A stretch of DNA of 36,591 bases, taken from contig JABDAV010000025.1 of NCBI GenBank assembly GCA_013289015.1, positions 1 to 36,591 on the forward strand. Reading direction: 5' to 3'. The notes beneath the pieces are model-generated. The model was not told where the DNA came from and did not search any database. It worked only from the letters and a program-made list of their open reading frames with translations. Made by a program: the position numbers and the translations under genes. Each line of letters opens with the position of its first letter. Positions within the stretch are counted from its first letter, which is position 1. This DNA is from Bacteroidota bacterium. GTDB lineage: Bacteria; Bacteroidota; Bacteroidia; Chitinophagales; Chitinophagaceae. Shown here piece after piece: positions 10,601 to 19,194 of the stretch.

Positions 10601-10992
10601 CGCAAAAATTATCGGCCATAAAACCATTGCAGGCAAATACTTTCAGCACTATTATTTTAAAAAACACTGGCAATGGTTTTATCGTTGAGCAGTTACCGGT
10701 CGAAGCACAATATTCACCTGTATTTTCAATTTGTTGCGTTGATGTAAACAAAGATGGTTATGATGATCTGCTATTGTTTGGTAACAATAATTATAACCGC
10801 ATTCGCATTGGCAGGTTAGATGCAAATCACGGAATGTTGTTTTTAAATGATGGCAAAGGAAAGTTCAGTTATGTTCCTCAATACGAAAGTGGTTTCAATG
10901 TTCGCGGTGATGTGCGAAGCGCTTTAATGATGAACAATAAATTATTTATCGGTGTAAACAATAAACCTGTGCAGGTTTATCAATTGCATTAA
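7687..10992 (+). CDS. large VCBS/FG-GAP repeat lipoprotein with ASPIC/UnbV domain
   Basis: This protein of about 1100 residues carries a lipoprotein signal peptide (lipobox LFSC). Of the two in-frame starts, the ATG at 7705 (MLNQRFLLILLF...) gives the cleaner signal peptide; the one at 7687 adds six residues. I count about fourteen DxDxDG-type calcium loops such as DLNNDGLPDLVF, DINNDGWLDIYI, DYDKDGDLDMLL, DLDNDGDLDLVT, DIDGDGDLDLFI and DVNKDGYDDLLL, in two blocks (about residues 75-480 and 650-1060), which predicts two beta-propellers. Between them lies an ASPIC/UnbV-like module (GFGAKVYAYN, LPVRGYQSSVDMTMHIGLG, LRIIWP). It should sit on the cell surface and bind a ligand or polymer. Such proteins often accompany SusCD pairs, but no enzymatic role is known from the sequence. 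The upstream terminator suggests a separate promoter or read-through expression. Confidence 0.92.
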   Translation: MLKLASMLNQRFLLILLFVVVLFSCNDDKSKLFTKLSKSKTGIDFRNLLIENDSSFNILKYPYFYNGGGVAVGDLNNDGLPDLVFTGNMVKNRLYINKGNFKFEDVTQQSHIADKEGWCTGVTLVDINNDGWLDIYICRSGFDNPELRKNLLFINNHDLTFTEEAAQYGLDNAGYSTQADFFDYDKDGDLDMLLINQSTPGYSKNMSSYPEQLNQPASPLFENKLYRNDNGHFTDVTKEAGIASDLLTFSLGVSTADINMDGWPDIYISNDFNDQDYLYINNHDGTFSPQLKNKIDHTSLYSMGCDVADYNNDGLPDICVLDMLPENNHEIKMHFGADNYDAYQTLFNKGYYYQYMRNSLQKNNGDGSFNEIGQLAGISNTDWSWSPLFADFDNDGKKDLFISNGYERDNTNVEYVKFSYNENLRLQQGGNPMNLEDYISKMPPIKINHYMYQNEGNDHFENKINDWGLSDTSVANGAVYADLDNDGDLDLVTNNANSYASVYRNNSETLLKNNFLRLQLHGSKQNAFGFGAKVYAYNKNNVLYYEQLPVRGYQSSVDMTMHIGLGNIMQLDSLRIIWPTDETQLLLNVKADQTLQLNISDAKEKYNYSTKTTIPFFTSDSTTLNYTHKENYVNDFARQILLPHFYSHEGPCMCSADINGDGLEDIFIGGSKGNAGAVFIQQPNHTFKKIAEPAIDADSLSEDADAIFFDANGDKKPDLFITSGGYDDYYENDAALRDRLYINDGHGKFIKQQNALPINYGSKSCVRACDIDGDGDLDLFIGGKVVPGKWPQSCASSIYINDGHGKFTDETNKWNASLKNIGVVTDAVWADVNHDNIKDLIVVGEWMSPAIFINDHKTLTASPLNKQLDSLKGWWNTIVADDIDKDGNIDLVLGNYGLNSQLKASNKRPVQLYATDIDDNGTIDPIITSYYGDKSFPFIMMDDLNMQVPSLRKKFLDYNTYADATIDDIIPSQKLSAIKPLQANTFSTIILKNTGNGFIVEQLPVEAQYSPVFSICCVDVNKDGYDDLLLFGNNNYNRIRIGRLDANHGMLFLNDGKGKFSYVPQYESGFNVRGDVRSALMMNNKLFIGVNNKPVQVYQLH

Positions 10993-11029
10993 GTTTTCGT
11001 AAATAACAAAGCCCTTACAATAAAACCAA

Positions 11030-11037
11030 TAAGTTTG
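11030..11037 (+). promoter_or_regulatory. candidate Bacteroidota -7 promoter element
   Basis: TAAGTTTG matches the Bacteroidota -7 consensus TAnnTTTG exactly and lies 30 bp before the DUF4342 ATG, in the 75-bp gap after the VCBS gene. No TTTG -33 box is seen at the expected spacing, so the call is tentative. It would drive DUF4342-ackA-xfp. Confidence 0.4.
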
Positions 11038-11067
11038 TAGTAATGCTAATCGCTAAAACATTTTACT

Positions 11068-11319
11068 ATGAGCTTTAAAGAATCATTTAAAGTAAACGGA
11101 GAAAACCTTCTTAAAAAAGTGAAAGAGCTTATTGAAGAAGGCAACGTAAGAAAGATCACTATTCATGATAAGAGTGGTAAAGAACTGATGAGTTTTCCAT
11201 TAACGTTTGGTGTTGTGGGCGCTGTGTTTGCGCCGGTGCTCGCTGCTATTGGTGCAGTGGCAGCATTGGTAGGTGAATGCACCATCACCGTTGAAAGAGA
11301 CAAAGAACCTTCGAAGTAA
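11068..11319 (+). CDS. DUF4342 domain protein
   Basis: An 83-residue protein matching the DUF4342 pattern: an N-terminal charged helix (FKVNGENLLKKVKELIEEGN) then VRKITIHDKSGKELMSFPLTFGVVGA, a hydrophobic segment (VGAVFAPVLAAIGAVAALV, about residues 49-68), and TITVERDKE near the end. Function is unknown; in the family the hydrophobic stretch suggests membrane association. The stop codon is 20 bp before the ackA start and overlaps a perfect inverted repeat that covers that start, pointing to co-transcription with ackA and xfp and perhaps translational coupling. Confidence 0.85.
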   Translation: MSFKESFKVNGENLLKKVKELIEEGNVRKITIHDKSGKELMSFPLTFGVVGAVFAPVLAAIGAVAALVGECTITVERDKEPSK

Positions 11320-11345
11320 TTCATTCAAACTTTACTTGAATGAAT
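11319..11345 (+). promoter_or_regulatory. perfect inverted repeat enclosing the ackA start codon
   Basis: ATTCATTCAA (11319-11328), a 7-nt spacer and TTGAATGAAT (11336-11345) form a perfect 10-bp inverted repeat. Its left arm begins at the last base of the DUF4342 stop codon and its right arm contains the ackA ATG (11340-11342). As RNA it would form an A/U-rich hairpin that hides the start codon; as DNA it could be a dimeric operator. The sequence is certain, the role is not. Confidence 0.6.
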
Positions 11346-12518
11346 ACAATTATCTCAAGCATATTAATTATTAATGCCGGTTCATCCAGCATTAAAATGG
11401 CACTGTATGAAATGGGCGGAGAACCTGTTTTAAAACTATCAGGCAAAATAGAAAAGATAGGTTCTGATAATTCAACACTTATCATCAAACAAAACGATTC
11501 AAAAAATAAATTCAGTTTAAAGGCAAATGATTTTTATTCAACAACAGTTGCATTAATTGATTGGCTGAAACAGCAAACATGGTTTAAAGAAATAAAGGCA
11601 ATCGGCCATCGCATTGTGCATGGCATGCATCATACACAACCTGGAATAATAACGGATGATCTTTTAAAAGAATTAAACGGCATTGCTGATTATGATCCTG
11701 ATCATCTTCCATCCGAAATAAAATTTATTGAACTGTTACAAAAAGAATATCCGCAGTTAATGCAGGTTGCCTGTTTTGATACTGCGTTTCATACAACCAT
11801 TCCTGCCGTTGCAAAAACATTTGCCATTCCAAAAAAATATTATGAGGAAGGCATACAGCGCTACGGCTTTCATGGTATATCGTACAGTTATTTAATGCAG
11901 CAGTTACAAAAAATTAATAAGGCTGAAGCAAATGGTCGCATCATTCTTGCACATCTGGGCAACGGAGCAAGTATTGCTGCAGTAAAAGATGGTAAATGCA
12001 GTGATACAAGCATGGGTTTTACACCTGCAGCAGGTATTGTGATGAGTTCACGCAGCGGCGATCTTGATCCAGGTGTTGCGTGGTATTTAATGCAGCAAGG
12101 GATGGATGCAAAAACGTTTAATGATATCATCAATCATCAATCAGGATTGCTGGGTATTTCAGGAATAAGTTCTGATATGCAAATTTTGTTGCAACAAAAA
12201 GAGAATGAAAATGCAGCATTGGCAATTGATGTTTTCTGTTACCAAATAAAAAAATATATCGGCGCATACATTGCTGCATTGGAAGGTATTGATGTATTGG
12301 TTTTCTCCGGTGGCATTGGTGAGAATGCTGCTGAAATCCGTAAACGTATCTGCGAAAGTTTTCAATATGCAGGCATTGAAATAGATGAAGAAAGCAACAA
12401 CAATAATCAGCAATTGGTATCAACCGGCAGCAGCAAAATAAAAGTGTACGTTATTCCAACTAATGAAGAGCTGATGATAGCAACACAAACATTTGCTTTA
12501 TTCAAACAACATAATTGA
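11340..12518 (+). CDS. ackA: acetate kinase
   Basis: A 392-residue cytoplasmic kinase interconverting acetyl phosphate + ADP and acetate + ATP. It is full length for the family (about 390-400). Visible signatures are the N-terminal phosphate loop ILIINAGSSSIKM, the active-site regions GHRIVHGM and ACFDTAFHTTIP, the central HLGNGASIAAVKDGKCSDTS stretch with the catalytic-region Asp/Arg pair in SSRSGDLDPG, and the C-terminal SGGIGENAAEIR adenosine-binding motif. The phosphoketolase gene starts 20 bp downstream, so the acetyl phosphate made there would be turned to ATP and acetate here. The start codon lies inside an inverted repeat. Confidence 0.97.
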   Translation: MNTIISSILIINAGSSSIKMALYEMGGEPVLKLSGKIEKIGSDNSTLIIKQNDSKNKFSLKANDFYSTTVALIDWLKQQTWFKEIKAIGHRIVHGMHHTQPGIITDDLLKELNGIADYDPDHLPSEIKFIELLQKEYPQLMQVACFDTAFHTTIPAVAKTFAIPKKYYEEGIQRYGFHGISYSYLMQQLQKINKAEANGRIILAHLGNGASIAAVKDGKCSDTSMGFTPAAGIVMSSRSGDLDPGVAWYLMQQGMDAKTFNDIINHQSGLLGISGISSDMQILLQQKENENAALAIDVFCYQIKKYIGAYIAALEGIDVLVFSGGIGENAAEIRKRICESFQYAGIEIDEESNNNNQQLVSTGSSKIKVYVIPTNEELMIATQTFALFKQHN

Positions 12519-12538
12519 TCATTAATAAAATATAAAAA

Positions 12539-14917
12539 ATGAAAGCACCCGAAGTTGAAATAAACGAATTGAATGAAACGCTTTTAAAAAAGGTGAATGC
12601 TTACTGGCGTGCGGCTAACTATATTTCTGCTGCACAAATTTATTTGTGTGATAACCCTTTGATGAAAGAACCTTTAAAGATTGAACATATTAAGAAGATG
12701 TTGCTCGGCCATTGGGGCACAACACCCGGACAAAATTTTATTTACGTGCATCTTAACCGTATCATAAAAAAATATGATCTGGATATGGTGTATATATCAG
12801 GCCCTGGTCACGGTGGGCCTGCATTAGTGGGCAACACTTATCTTGAAGGAACATACAGCGAGATCTATCCCGATATAACACAAGATGCTGAAGGCTTGAA
12901 AAAGCTCTTCAAACAATTTTCTTTTCCCGGTGGCATACCAAGTCATGTATCGCCTGAATGCCCGGGCTCTATGCATGAAGGCGGTGAATTGGGTTATTCA
13001 TTAAGTCATGCATTTGGTGCTGTATTCGATAATCCTGAATTAATTGTTGCTTGTGTTGTTGGTGATGGTGAAGCAGAAACAGGACCGCTGGCAACCGCAT
13101 GGCATTCCAATAAATTTTTGAATCCAGTGCATGATGGTGTTGTATTGCCTATCCTTCATTTGAACGGATATAAAATTGCGAACCCAACATTGCTTGCAAG
13201 AATTGATGATGAAGAATTGGAAAATCTTTTTAAAGGTTATGGATGGAAGCCATATATACTTGAAGGTGATGAGCCGATGATAATGCATGAAAAAATGGCG
13301 AAGTTGTTAGATACGGTGATCGAAGAAATAAAAGCGATAAAAGCAAATGCTGCAGGCAATGAGAATTATGAACGTCCGCGCTGGCCGGTGATCATTTTAA
13401 AAACACCTAAAGGTTGGACGGGGCCGAAAATAGTTGATGGCTTGCAGATCGAAGGCACATTCAGATCGCACCAGGTGCCTTTATCAGATCCTGCAAGCAA
13501 TCCAAAACATTTAAAGCAATTGGAAGAATGGTTAAGAAGTTATAAACCCGATGAATTGTTTCATCAGGATGGCAGCTTATTAAAAGAACTAAAAGCACTT
13601 GCACCCGAAGGGGAAAAAAGAATGGGCGCTACATCTTATGCAAATGGCGGAAAGAATGTTTATGAATTGCGCATGCCCGATTTTAAAGAGTATGGATTGA
13701 AAATTAAAAAGAGAAGTGAGACCGGCCCCGGCGATACATTAGTAATGGGAAGTTTTATTCGTGATGTTATCAAAGAGAATGCAGTGCACAAAAATTTTCG
13801 CGTGTTTGGTCCAGATGAAACATTGTCGAATAAATTAAATGCCATATTTGAAGCAACCAATCGCCAATGGGAAGCACCAGTAAAAGACACGGATGATTTT
13901 TTGCAGAAAGAAGGCCGCGTAATGGAAGTGTTGAGCGAACACCAGTGCGAAGGCTGGTTGGAAGGTTACATTTTAACAGGAAGACATGGCTTGTTCAATT
14001 GTTATGAAGCGTTCATTCATATCATTGATTCCATGTTTAATCAACATGCAAAATGGCTGAAGGTTACATCAGGATTAAGCTGGCGCAAAAAACTCCCTTC
14101 ATTAAATATCTTATTGGCTTCGCATGTTTGGCGACAGGATCACAACGGTTTCACACACCAGGATCCTGGTTTTATTGATCATGTTGTAAACAAAAAAGCA
14201 TCTGTAGTGCGTGTATATCTACCACCCGATGCAAATTGTTTGTTATCGGTAATGGATCATTGTTTACGCAGCAGGCATTATGTAAATGTTGTTGTTGCCG
14301 GTAAACATCCTTCACCGCAATGGTTGAATATGGATGAAGCTGTTATTCATTGCACCAAAGGAATTGGTATATGGAAATGGGCAAGCAATGATGAAGGCGC
14401 AGAACCTGATGTAGTAATGGCTTGCGCCGGCGATGTACCAACACTGGAAACACTTGCTGCCGTTTCTATCTTAAGAGAAAAATTACCCGATCTTAAAATA
14501 CGTGTGGTGAATGTTGTTGACCTGATGAAACTGCAACCGGAAGAAGAACATCCGCATGGTTTAAACGACAAAGATTTTGATGCATTGTTTACAAAAAACA
14601 AGCCCGTGATATTTGCTTTCCATGCCTACCCATGGCTTATTCATCGCTTAACTTATAGAAGAAGGAATCATGGCAATATTCATGTGCGTGGTTATAAAGA
14701 AGAAGGCACAATTACTACACCATTTGATATGACCGTATTGAATGATATGGATCGTTTTCATTTGGTGGAAGATGTTGTAGACAGGCTATTGCAACTGGGT
14801 GATAAAGGTGCGTATCTAAAACAGGAAATGCAGGATAAACTTATTGAGCATAAAAATTATATCGGGGAAAATGGTGTTGATATGCCCGAAGTAAAAGAAT
14901 GGAAATGGAAAGAATAA
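12539..14917 (+). CDS. xfp: xylulose-5-phosphate/fructose-6-phosphate phosphoketolase
   Basis: A 792-residue thiamine-diphosphate enzyme that cleaves xylulose 5-phosphate (and often fructose 6-phosphate) with phosphate, giving acetyl phosphate plus glyceraldehyde 3-phosphate or erythrose 4-phosphate. Length is typical. Motifs include [20 protein letters not shown] (about residues 87-106), [20 protein letters not shown], the ThDP/Mg site [19 protein letters not shown] with downstream NGYKIANPT, and the C-terminal [16 protein letters not shown] and [14 protein letters not shown] stretches. It forms a unit with ackA upstream (20-bp gap). Together they make the phosphoketolase shunt, which yields C2 units without decarboxylation. 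The ribose-salvage genes downstream could supply its pentose phosphate. Confidence 0.97.
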   Translation: MKAPEVEINELNETLLKKVNAYWRAANYISAAQIYLCDNPLMKEPLKIEHIKKMLLGHWGTTPGQNFIYVHLNRIIKKYDLDMVYISGPGHGGPALVGNTYLEGTYSEIYPDITQDAEGLKKLFKQFSFPGGIPSHVSPECPGSMHEGGELGYSLSHAFGAVFDNPELIVACVVGDGEAETGPLATAWHSNKFLNPVHDGVVLPILHLNGYKIANPTLLARIDDEELENLFKGYGWKPYILEGDEPMIMHEKMAKLLDTVIEEIKAIKANAAGNENYERPRWPVIILKTPKGWTGPKIVDGLQIEGTFRSHQVPLSDPASNPKHLKQLEEWLRSYKPDELFHQDGSLLKELKALAPEGEKRMGATSYANGGKNVYELRMPDFKEYGLKIKKRSETGPGDTLVMGSFIRDVIKENAVHKNFRVFGPDETLSNKLNAIFEATNRQWEAPVKDTDDFLQKEGRVMEVLSEHQCEGWLEGYILTGRHGLFNCYEAFIHIIDSMFNQHAKWLKVTSGLSWRKKLPSLNILLASHVWRQDHNGFTHQDPGFIDHVVNKKASVVRVYLPPDANCLLSVMDHCLRSRHYVNVVVAGKHPSPQWLNMDEAVIHCTKGIGIWKWASNDEGAEPDVVMACAGDVPTLETLAAVSILREKLPDLKIRVVNVVDLMKLQPEEEHPHGLNDKDFDALFTKNKPVIFAFHAYPWLIHRLTYRRRNHGNIHVRGYKEEGTITTPFDMTVLNDMDRFHLVEDVVDRLLQLGDKGAYLKQEMQDKLIEHKNYIGENGVDMPEVKEWKWKE

Positions 14918-15045
14918 GCATTTGATTACCGGGTTTTTACAATTTTCATGGCGGGAATGTTTTAATTATTTCTAACTTTAAACAACCTTCTTACAAATAA
15001 ATAAGTTCTTTCTAAAAATACTTCTTTATTTTAAACATCAGCACC

Positions 15046-15294
15046 ATGAAAAAATTATACACCGCCGGACTTTTTCTTGCTTCTTTCTTTTTACTTACAA
15101 GCTGTTCCAAAGACGTAAAAGTTCCTCAAAAAGTTACTGCTACAAAAACTTCTGTAACTACAAACTCAGCTACACAAACAACAACTACTACAACACAGAA
15201 TCAAACGCAAACCGGTTGCGGCCATACTTGTGGTGGAAGCAGCTCATGCGGAGGCAGTTCAGGAAGCAGTAGTTCAAATAACAATGGCTATTGA
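15046..15294 (+). CDS. small low-complexity lipoprotein
   Basis: An 82-residue protein with a clear lipoprotein signal peptide (KKLYTAGLFLASFFLLTSC, Cys20). The mature part is a Thr/Gln-rich linker (about residues 30-58) followed by a Cys/Gly/Ser-rich tail with four cysteines in GCGHTCGGSSSCGG and a poly-Ser/Asn end. It belongs to no family I recognise. The tail looks exposed and flexible and could hold a disulfide or a metal. It stands alone, 128 bp after xfp, with a two-hairpin repeat downstream. Confidence 0.7.
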   Translation: MKKLYTAGLFLASFFLLTSCSKDVKVPQKVTATKTSVTTNSATQTTTTTTQNQTQTGCGHTCGGSSSCGGSSGSSSSNNNGY

Positions 15295-15342
15295 TTGTTG
15301 AATGTAAACTCTGAATAAGAAATCATTTTTCATTATGCTTCT

Positions 15343-15424
15343 AATCGTTCCATAGGAACGATTCGTTGGTAGCTATATGAATAAACAAGCATCAGGCGTT
15401 CCGAAGGGAACGTTTGTTTTTTTG
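15343..15424 (+). repeat. paired-hairpin repeat, probable terminator, in a 367-bp gap
   Basis: The gap 15295-15661 holds two related hairpins: AATCGTTCC/GGAACGATT with an ATA loop (15343-15363) and CGTTCC/GGAACG with a GAAG loop (15397-15412). Both use the same CGTTCC/GGAACG arms. The second is followed by TTTGTTTTTTTG, so it can terminate the small lipoprotein message. Paired CGTTCC hairpins of this kind are, as I recall, a dispersed repeat in Bacteroidota genomes. Nothing else is recognisable in the rest of the gap. Confidence 0.7.
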
Positions 15425-15661
15425 CGGCAATAATCTCCTAACAAAGAAATATTCCAATAACAGGAGAATTTAATCAACTTCTTTTACCTAATTAATTGTT
15501 GATATCAAATGGTATCAGCATTCCAATGTTTATTAACAAGCATTACCACTTACCTTGTATTAAACAAATAATTATTTTTCAAACATGTTATTACAACAAA
15601 CAGTATTTTCATGCTGCATATGTTTTTTGCATTTTGACTTCTAACTTTTGAGTTTGTCATT

Positions 15662-16567
15662 ATGATCGTAGTAATCGGAAGTTCCAACACAGACATGGTT
15701 ATTAAATGTGCGCATTTGCCTGCACCCGGTGAAACTATTTTGGGTGGCAGTTTTTTTATGAATGCAGGTGGCAAAGGCGCTAACCAGGCCGTTGCTGCTG
15801 CACGGTTGAACGGCGATGTAACATTCATTGCAAAAGTTGGCAATGATGTTTTCGGCAACCAGGCAATTGAGTTATTCAAAAAAGAAAACATCAATACTGA
15901 ATGTATTTTTATTGATGATGCAAACGCATCAGGAATTGCATTGATAACAGTTGATGATAAAGGAGAAAATTGTATTGCTGTTGCACAAGGCTCGAACGGA
16001 AATTTATCGGTTGATGATATTAAAAAAGCTGGGCGTGTTTTACATGATGCAGATATTATTTTGGTGCAGCTTGAAATTCCCATCGCAACAATTGAATACA
16101 TCGCAGGCTTTGCAAAGCAGCATAATAAAAAACTGATATTAAATCCTGCCCCTGCCTGTGTTTTGTCAGATGAATTGCTGAGCAAAATATCTATCATTAC
16201 ACCCAATGAAAAAGAAGCATCAATGCTTGCAGGCGTTGAAATAAATGATATTGGTTCTGCACAAAAGGCTGCAAAAATTTTATCAGGCAAAGGAATAGAA
16301 ACAGTAATTATAACATTGGGTGAAGAAGGTGCTTTGTCGTATCAGCAAAATATATTCAGCATCATTCCAACAAATAAAGTAACAGCTATTGATACAACTG
16401 CGGCAGGCGATGTGTTTAATGGCGCATTGGCAGTAGCAGTATCAGAACAAAAAAATATAGAAGATGCAATAGCGTTTGCAAACAACGCTGCATCAATATC
16501 AGTAACAAGATTAGGTGCACAGGCATCTGCACCATATAGGTCTGAACCAGGATTGATTGGATTATAA
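15662..16567 (+). CDS. rbsK: ribokinase (PfkB family)
   Basis: A 301-residue cytoplasmic sugar kinase converting ribose + ATP to ribose 5-phosphate. The N-terminus VIGSSNTDMVIKC, the substrate-binding GGKGANQAVAAARL (about residues 37-51) and the PfkB signature 2 IDTTAAGDVFNGALA (about 242-256, catalytic Asp in AAGD) match ribokinases closely, including the DTTAAGD form typical of RbsK. Length is normal. Next come a secreted ADP-ribosylglycohydrolase-family enzyme (29 bp gap) and a GRP-type sugar transporter, so the context supports ribose as substrate. A related PfkB kinase such as a nucleoside kinase is less likely. Confidence 0.92.
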   Translation: MIVVIGSSNTDMVIKCAHLPAPGETILGGSFFMNAGGKGANQAVAAARLNGDVTFIAKVGNDVFGNQAIELFKKENINTECIFIDDANASGIALITVDDKGENCIAVAQGSNGNLSVDDIKKAGRVLHDADIILVQLEIPIATIEYIAGFAKQHNKKLILNPAPACVLSDELLSKISIITPNEKEASMLAGVEINDIGSAQKAAKILSGKGIETVIITLGEEGALSYQQNIFSIIPTNKVTAIDTTAAGDVFNGALAVAVSEQKNIEDAIAFANNAASISVTRLGAQASAPYRSEPGLIGL

Positions 16568-16596
16568 GATTAACAGGATTTAAAAAATAATATTAC

Positions 16597-18150
16597 ATGC
16601 GAAAATTTATTCTGTTTATAGCTGCTGCAATTTTAATGTACAATGCATTTGCACAATCGAATACAATAAAAATTTCGAAAGCAGTTTTGCAAGACAAAAT
16701 AAAAGGTGGTTGGGCAGGACAGACCATTGGTGTTACGTTTGGCGGTCCTTATGAGTTTCATTTTGATGGAACATTTATCGGCGATTATCAAAAGCTGATG
16801 TGGCATGATGATTTAATAAAAGATAATATGCTCAACAACGCAGGTTTGTATGATGATCTTTATATGGATCTGACATTTGTTGATGTATTTGAAAAGTATG
16901 GACTGGATGCACCGGTTGATTCATTCGCCAACGCATTTGCACATGCAGGTTATATGTTGTGGCATGCAAACCAGGCAGGCCGTTATAATATCTTGCATGG
17001 TATTAAAGCGCCTTTGAGTGGTTACTGGAAAAATAACCCGCACGCAGATTGTATAGACTATCAAATTGAGAGTGATTTTTCAGGATTGATGAGTCCTGCG
17101 ATGCCCAACACCGCTGCAGCTATTGGCGATAAGATCGGTCATATTATGAACTATGGAGATGGTTGGTATGGCGGTGTTTTTGTTGGCGCGATGTACACGC
17201 AGACCTTCGTTTCATCAGACATAAATTTTATTATCAATGAAGCCTTGAAAATGATTCCGCCACAAAGCGAATTTTATCAATGCATTCATGATGTTGTTGA
17301 ATGGCATACACAATTTCCGAATGATTGGAAGCAAACATGGTTTGCGATTCAAAAAAAATGGGCAAATGATGTTGGTTGTCCTGAAGGTGTTTTTGAACCA
17401 TTTGATATTGATGCAAAAGTGAATGCGGCTTATGTTGTAACAGGATTGTTGTATGGCGGTAAAGATTACACAAAGTCGCTGGAGATTACCGCGCGTTGCG
17501 GGCAGGATGCAGATTGCAATCCTTCAACTGTTGGCGGAATATTAGGTGCATTATTAGGGTATGATAAAATTCCTGCTTACTGGAAACAAGGTTTAAAAGA
17601 ATCAGAAGATATAGATTTTAAATACACGACAATGAGCCTGAACGATGTGTATGCAATCAGTTTTAAGCATGCATTGCAAAACATACAACGCAATGGCGGA
17701 AGCATTAATGATAACGATGTGATCATCAAAACACAAAAACCAACTGTTGTAAAATTTGAAAAGAGTTTTGAAGGATTATACCCTGTTGCAAAAATTCCTG
17801 TGCAATGGAATGATAAAAAAGATGTCATCAGTTTTAATTATAAAGGCACCGGCTTTGTGTTGCGCGGTGAATCTGCTGGATGGGAAAGCAATACAGATTT
17901 TGTTTTTCATACGGAATTATATGTTGATGGAAAGCTGATTGAAAAACCTGAACTGCCTGCAAACTATACAACGCGCCGTTATGAGCTTTGCTGGAATTAT
18001 GATCTGCCTCAAGGCGATCATAACGTACAATTGAAAATTTTAAATACTTCAGATAAATATTCTATTGATAATGTTGAAGCAATTTATTATACAGACAAAC
18101 CAATTGATGGTATGAAAGAAAATGAGGCCGATGCAAAAGCTATAAAATAA
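16597..18150 (+). CDS. secreted ADP-ribosylglycohydrolase-family protein
   Basis: A 517-residue protein with an N-terminal signal peptide ending near NAFAQ (residue 20). The body carries ADP-ribosylglycohydrolase family signatures: DKIKGGWAGQTIGVTFGGP near the start, acidic MWHDDL/YDDLYMDLTFVDV (the first Mg-binding region), and the C-terminal metal motif CGQDADCNPSTVGGILGALLG (about 300-320). After about residue 385 comes a beta-rich extension (FEGLYPVAKIPVQWNDKKDV onward), probably a carbohydrate-binding-like sandwich. The family hydrolyses N- or O-glycosidic bonds of ADP-ribose and ribosides. Export and the neighbouring ribokinase and sugar transporter suggest it frees ribose from an extracytoplasmic nucleoside or ADP-ribose compound. 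The exact substrate is inference. Confidence 0.9.
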   Translation: MRKFILFIAAAILMYNAFAQSNTIKISKAVLQDKIKGGWAGQTIGVTFGGPYEFHFDGTFIGDYQKLMWHDDLIKDNMLNNAGLYDDLYMDLTFVDVFEKYGLDAPVDSFANAFAHAGYMLWHANQAGRYNILHGIKAPLSGYWKNNPHADCIDYQIESDFSGLMSPAMPNTAAAIGDKIGHIMNYGDGWYGGVFVGAMYTQTFVSSDINFIINEALKMIPPQSEFYQCIHDVVEWHTQFPNDWKQTWFAIQKKWANDVGCPEGVFEPFDIDAKVNAAYVVTGLLYGGKDYTKSLEITARCGQDADCNPSTVGGILGALLGYDKIPAYWKQGLKESEDIDFKYTTMSLNDVYAISFKHALQNIQRNGGSINDNDVIIKTQKPTVVKFEKSFEGLYPVAKIPVQWNDKKDVISFNYKGTGFVLRGESAGWESNTDFVFHTELYVDGKLIEKPELPANYTTRRYELCWNYDLPQGDHNVQLKILNTSDKYSIDNVEAIYYTDKPIDGMKENEADAKAIK

Positions 18151-18192
18151 TTAACTTGTTTAAACCTGCCAATAAATTTAAAACTGATTGCT

Positions 18193-19194
18193 ATGTTCAT
18201 TGTTCACGATTATAGTTTAGCCGTTGTTTTTTGTTTCATCACAATGCTCTGTTGGGGTTCATGGGCTAACACACAAAAGCTTGCAGAAAAAAACTGGCGC
18301 TTTGAATTATTTTATTGGGATTATGTAATTGGAATTTTAATTTTTTCAATTATCGGTGCACTGACTTTAGGTAGCACAGGCACACAAGGCAGAAGTTTTA
18401 TAGATGATCTAAAACAGGCAGATAGTAATAATATAATTAGCGCATTTATTGGCGGTATAATTTTTAATGCAGCCAACATTTTGTTTTCTGCAGCTATTGC
18501 TATTGCGGGCATGGCCGTGGCTTTTCCTATCGCAATTGGCCTGGCTTTAGTGTTGGGTGTGATTGTAAATTTTATGGCTTCACAAAAAGGTGATCCAATG
18601 TTATTATTTGCAGGTGTTGCATTAATTGCTGTTGCAATAATTATTAATGCAATTGCTTATAAACGCAGCAGCAAAGCAGAAAGCAGGCCATCATCAAAAG
18701 GTATTATAATTTCTTTGACAGCAGGCGTGTTGATGTCTTTCTTTTATCGCTTTATCGCAGCTTCAATGGATCTTGGGAATTTTGAAAATCCTGCTGTTGG
18801 AAAGATGACACCATACACGGCTGTATTTATTTTTTCTCTTGGAATATTCATCAGTAATTTTTTATTCAACACTATTTTAATGAAGAGGCCTTTTGATAGT
18901 GTTCCTGTTTCTTACAGCGATTATTTTAAAAGAAAATTCAAAACACATTTGACCGGAATCTTAGGCGGATTGATCTGGGGTATTGGTAATTCTTTAAATC
19001 TTATTGCCGCAGGCAAAGCTGGTGCGGCTATATCTTATGGCTTAGGACAAGGCGCTACATTAATAGCAGCGTTGTGGGGTGTTTTTATCTGGAAAGAATT
19101 TAAGCGAGCTCCTAAATCAACCAATACATTACTGGGTGCTATGTTTTTATTTTTTGTTGTGGGCATAGCATTGATCATTTATGCAGGGCTTTAA
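18193..19194 (+). CDS. GRP-family sugar transporter (ribose-type, DMT superfamily)
   Basis: A 333-residue integral membrane protein with about ten hydrophobic spans, of the glucose/ribose porter (GRP/RbsU-like) group in the drug/metabolite transporter superfamily. Visible features are MLCWGSWANTQKLAEKNWRFELFYWDYVIG near the N-terminus, FIGGIIFNAANILFSAAIAIAGMAVAFPIAIG mid-sequence, and GGLIWGIGNSLNLIAAGKAGAAISYGLGQGATLIAALWGVFIW near the C-terminus, a duplicated arrangement typical of the superfamily. It lies 42 bp after the ADP-ribosylglycohydrolase gene and two genes after ribokinase, so ribose import is the most economical role. RhaT-like transporters are distant relatives; the true RhaT is at 27891. 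Confidence 0.88.
   Translation: MFIVHDYSLAVVFCFITMLCWGSWANTQKLAEKNWRFELFYWDYVIGILIFSIIGALTLGSTGTQGRSFIDDLKQADSNNIISAFIGGIIFNAANILFSAAIAIAGMAVAFPIAIGLALVLGVIVNFMASQKGDPMLLFAGVALIAVAIIINAIAYKRSSKAESRPSSKGIIISLTAGVLMSFFYRFIAASMDLGNFENPAVGKMTPYTAVFIFSLGIFISNFLFNTILMKRPFDSVPVSYSDYFKRKFKTHLTGILGGLIWGIGNSLNLIAAGKAGAAISYGLGQGATLIAALWGVFIWKEFKRAPKSTNTLLGAMFLFFVVGIALIIYAGL

Noticed and set aside
15613-15650. Promoter of rbsK (TAACTTTTG at 15642-15650)
   Set aside because: It has one base too many for TAnnTTTG and no -33 TTTG at the right spacing.
15550-16290. 246-codon open frame on the minus strand over rbsK
   Set aside because: It is antisense to a full ribokinase with all family motifs, and the translation is Ser/Ile-rich with no recognisable domain. 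It is a shadow of codon use in the real gene.
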